Of a stretch of 64,000 bases of DNA, positions 62,877 to 64,000 are shown one piece after another. The translations under genes were made by a program, and so were the position numbers. The stretch's first letter is position 1; every line of letters starts with the position of its first letter. A model generated the notes under the pieces. That model saw only the letters and a program-made list of their open reading frames with translations, was not told the DNA's origin and ran no database searches. Source of the DNA: Pseudoalteromonas viridis (GTDB lineage Bacteria; Pseudomonadota; Gammaproteobacteria; Enterobacterales; Alteromonadaceae); NCBI RefSeq assembly GCF_017742995.1, contig NZ_CP072425.1, forward strand, positions 186,001 through 250,000, read 5' to 3'.

Positions 62877-63014
62877 ATGAAAGTACTCAGCTCACTGAAA
62901 AGTGCCAAATCTCGCCCGGGTTGCCAGGTGGTTAAACGCCGTGGCCGGGTATATGTGATCTGCAAAGATAACCCGCGCTTTAAAGCGGTTCAGGGTAAGA
63001 AGAAAAAGCGCTAA
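62877..63014 (+). CDS. rpmJ2: 50S ribosomal protein L36 type B
   Basis: 45 residues ([17 protein letters not shown], then [17 protein letters not shown], ending KKKKR). Starts 5 bases after rpmE2; AAAGGA ribosome site within the end of that gene. The type B form has an altered cysteine pattern and does not hold zinc. Only 138 bases long. It replaces the zinc-binding L36 under zinc starvation, as its upstream neighbour does for L31. Confidence 0.95.
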   Translation: MKVLSSLKSAKSRPGCQVVKRRGRVYVICKDNPRFKAVQGKKKKR

Positions 63015-63030
63015 GCGAGATTAATAGTGC

Positions 63031-63053
63031 CGCCGGTTGTTATTCAACCGGCG
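63031..63053 (+). terminator. Terminator of the rpmE2-rpmJ2 operon
   Basis: Perfect 9-bp stem CGCCGGTTG / CAACCGGCG with loop TTATT, followed by ATTTAG, 16 bases after the rpmJ2 stop. Confidence 0.75.
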
Positions 63054-63098
63054 ATTTAGAACGTATTCCTTTCACACAACAGAGCAGATTGTCACACC

Positions 63099-63839
63099 TT
63101 ATAGCTGCCTGGCATTGCGCTGTAACTGCTCGCCAATGTTATCCACCAGCGTAAACTGATTGAGCCTGGCATCACCCAGTCTGACTTGCTCATTATCCTG
63201 GCTGCTTTGTTCCATCAGGGCTTTAAAATCAATGATGTCGGCAAAATTGCTGCGGTCAATATCGTATTTAGCCCAGTAGCCTCCGCGCTCATTAGGCCCT
63301 TTTAGCAGCTCAATCCCTTCCATCATGGTATCCTGAAAGGCTTGTGCCAGAGCCACCAGGTCCTGATTTTCATTAAGCTTCTGCTCGAGCAACAGCTTTT
63401 CACTGTCTGTCAAGTCATCACCACTGACAACCAAAGCCCCTTCCTCATTGACAGAGAATCCCCATGCCTTGTCGTTCAATCCCGGCGCAAGCCGCTCCAC
63501 CTCTTGCTCCACTTTGGCAAACTCGGCACTCATGTCCTCGGCAATTTTAGGAATAGAAACGGCAAACAACATCCCAGTGGCGGCATCCATACGCTCGCTA
63601 TATTGCTCTGGTGTTTCCTGCTCATCAGAGGCGGTGATCACTAAGGGTCGGTCATAAACCAGTGCCGGTGATGGCGCTTGCGCACCGTGGTATACGTCTT
63701 TGGCTAACACTTGCCCATCATTGTTGGCGGTCGGTGTATCGGCCTGTTTGGCCGCCTTGAGGTTGCTACTGGTCGCTACCTTGTTTTGCACGTCAAACTG
63801 CGCGCTTGCTCCCCCACTGCTGGGTGTGGTCACTTTCAT
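63099..63839 (-). CDS. Protein of unknown function, 'MKV' family (paralogue of the 45687-46439 protein)
   Basis: 246 residues from the ATG at 63839 (AAGGAA upstream; a further in-frame ATG at 63866 gives nine extra residues without a ribosome site). The first about 60 residues are polar and probably disordered. Residues 125-211 share the block described for the 45687 protein: WGFSVN, G-x-LV-x-SG, LN-x-N-x-x-LV-x-x-AQ-x-F, GIE, YW-x-KYD and NF-x-DIIDFK-x-LM. There is no signal peptide or membrane helix. Function unknown. Monocistronic; nothing else is seen from 63840 to the window end. Confidence 0.7.
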   Translation of the reverse strand: MKVTTPSSGGASAQFDVQNKVATSSNLKAAKQADTPTANNDGQVLAKDVYHGAQAPSPALVYDRPLVITASDEQETPEQYSERMDAATGMLFAVSIPKIAEDMSAEFAKVEQEVERLAPGLNDKAWGFSVNEEGALVVSGDDLTDSEKLLLEQKLNENQDLVALAQAFQDTMMEGIELLKGPNERGGYWAKYDIDRSNFADIIDFKALMEQSSQDNEQVRLGDARLNQFTLVDNIGEQLQRNARQL

Positions 63840-64000
63840 CCTATTTTCCTTATAGATATCTGGCATGTACGGCTTAAAGACACTCTAACGAATAAAGTGC
63901 CGTACTTTCAATAAGTCATCGGCCGATGACGGCAATACTTGAGCACGATATGCAGCGTCAGAGCGCACGACTCAACAGCAACCAAGCTGCAACGCTGACA

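Noticed and set aside
1..64000. CRISPR arrays, tRNA or rRNA genes, integrases and complete insertion sequences
   Set aside because: None seen: no regularly spaced direct repeats, no cloverleaf with conserved arms, no DDE or tyrosine recombinase motif.

Overview
This 64-kb window looks like chromosomal DNA of a marine gammaproteobacterium, most likely Pseudoalteromonas or a close relative. That is my inference from the protein families: TonB receptor, secreted BNR/VPS10 protein, AGCS alanine carrier, YbiT, RhlE and DbpA, type B ribosomal proteins L31/L36, ArfA, and several ToxR/CadC-type regulators with TPRs. Spacing is compact and base composition moderate. I saw no rRNA, tRNA, CRISPR array, integrase or complete insertion sequence.

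Layout. 1-3091: MacB/FtsX-type ABC exporter operon on the minus strand, cut by the window edge. 3474-7340: DUF1993, AraC regulator, HAD phosphatase and YbiT. 7580-13928: secreted or membrane proteins, namely a formylglycine-generating-enzyme-fold protein with FN3 and carbohydrate-binding modules, two secreted unknowns, a sterol-desaturase-type hydroxylase and a DUF1295 membrane protein. 14004-21068 (minus): ToxR-like TPR regulator, MmcQ/YjbR protein, two GNAT-type acetyltransferases and a 1099-residue BNR propeller protein. 21584-29438: TonB receptor behind a perfect palindrome, orphan LuxR-type response regulator, a dockerin/cohesin gene pair, DUF2805, a BON protein and an outer-membrane beta-barrel. 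29719-35748: AGCS carrier, CtlX-type amidinotransferase-fold hydrolase, HscC with its J-domain partner, and a BASS transporter. 35890-45330: ToxR-like regulator, DsbC-like protein, TPR histidine kinase, ABM and NIPSNAP proteins with a frameshifted ArsR regulator, PH-domain protein, ArfA, alpha/beta hydrolase, nitronate monooxygenase and a FetB permease with no adjacent ATPase.

45331-56348 is the most accessory-looking part. It has an unknown intracellular-type protein, an unknown secreted protein, a methyltransferase and a Tat-exported intradiol dioxygenase, followed by a decayed copy of the junction between the first two genes. DUF6482, DUF523, a giant leucine-rich-repeat lipoprotein and another unknown protein follow. 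56349-64000 returns to core genes: a Crp-like regulator, a PEMT-type methyltransferase, a double cystatin-motif protein, an XRE regulator, RhlE, DbpA and Zur-type-controlled rpmE2-rpmJ2. A second member of the unknown 45687 family lies at the right end.

The strongest candidates for new biology are: the dockerin-propeller and membrane-anchored cohesin pair (24919-27697); the cytosolic protein with two cystatin QVVxG motifs (58376-58945); the 'MKV' family of unknown proteins (45687 and 63099) together with the segmental duplication that touches one of them; and the ArsR-family gene split by one missing base in an A-run.
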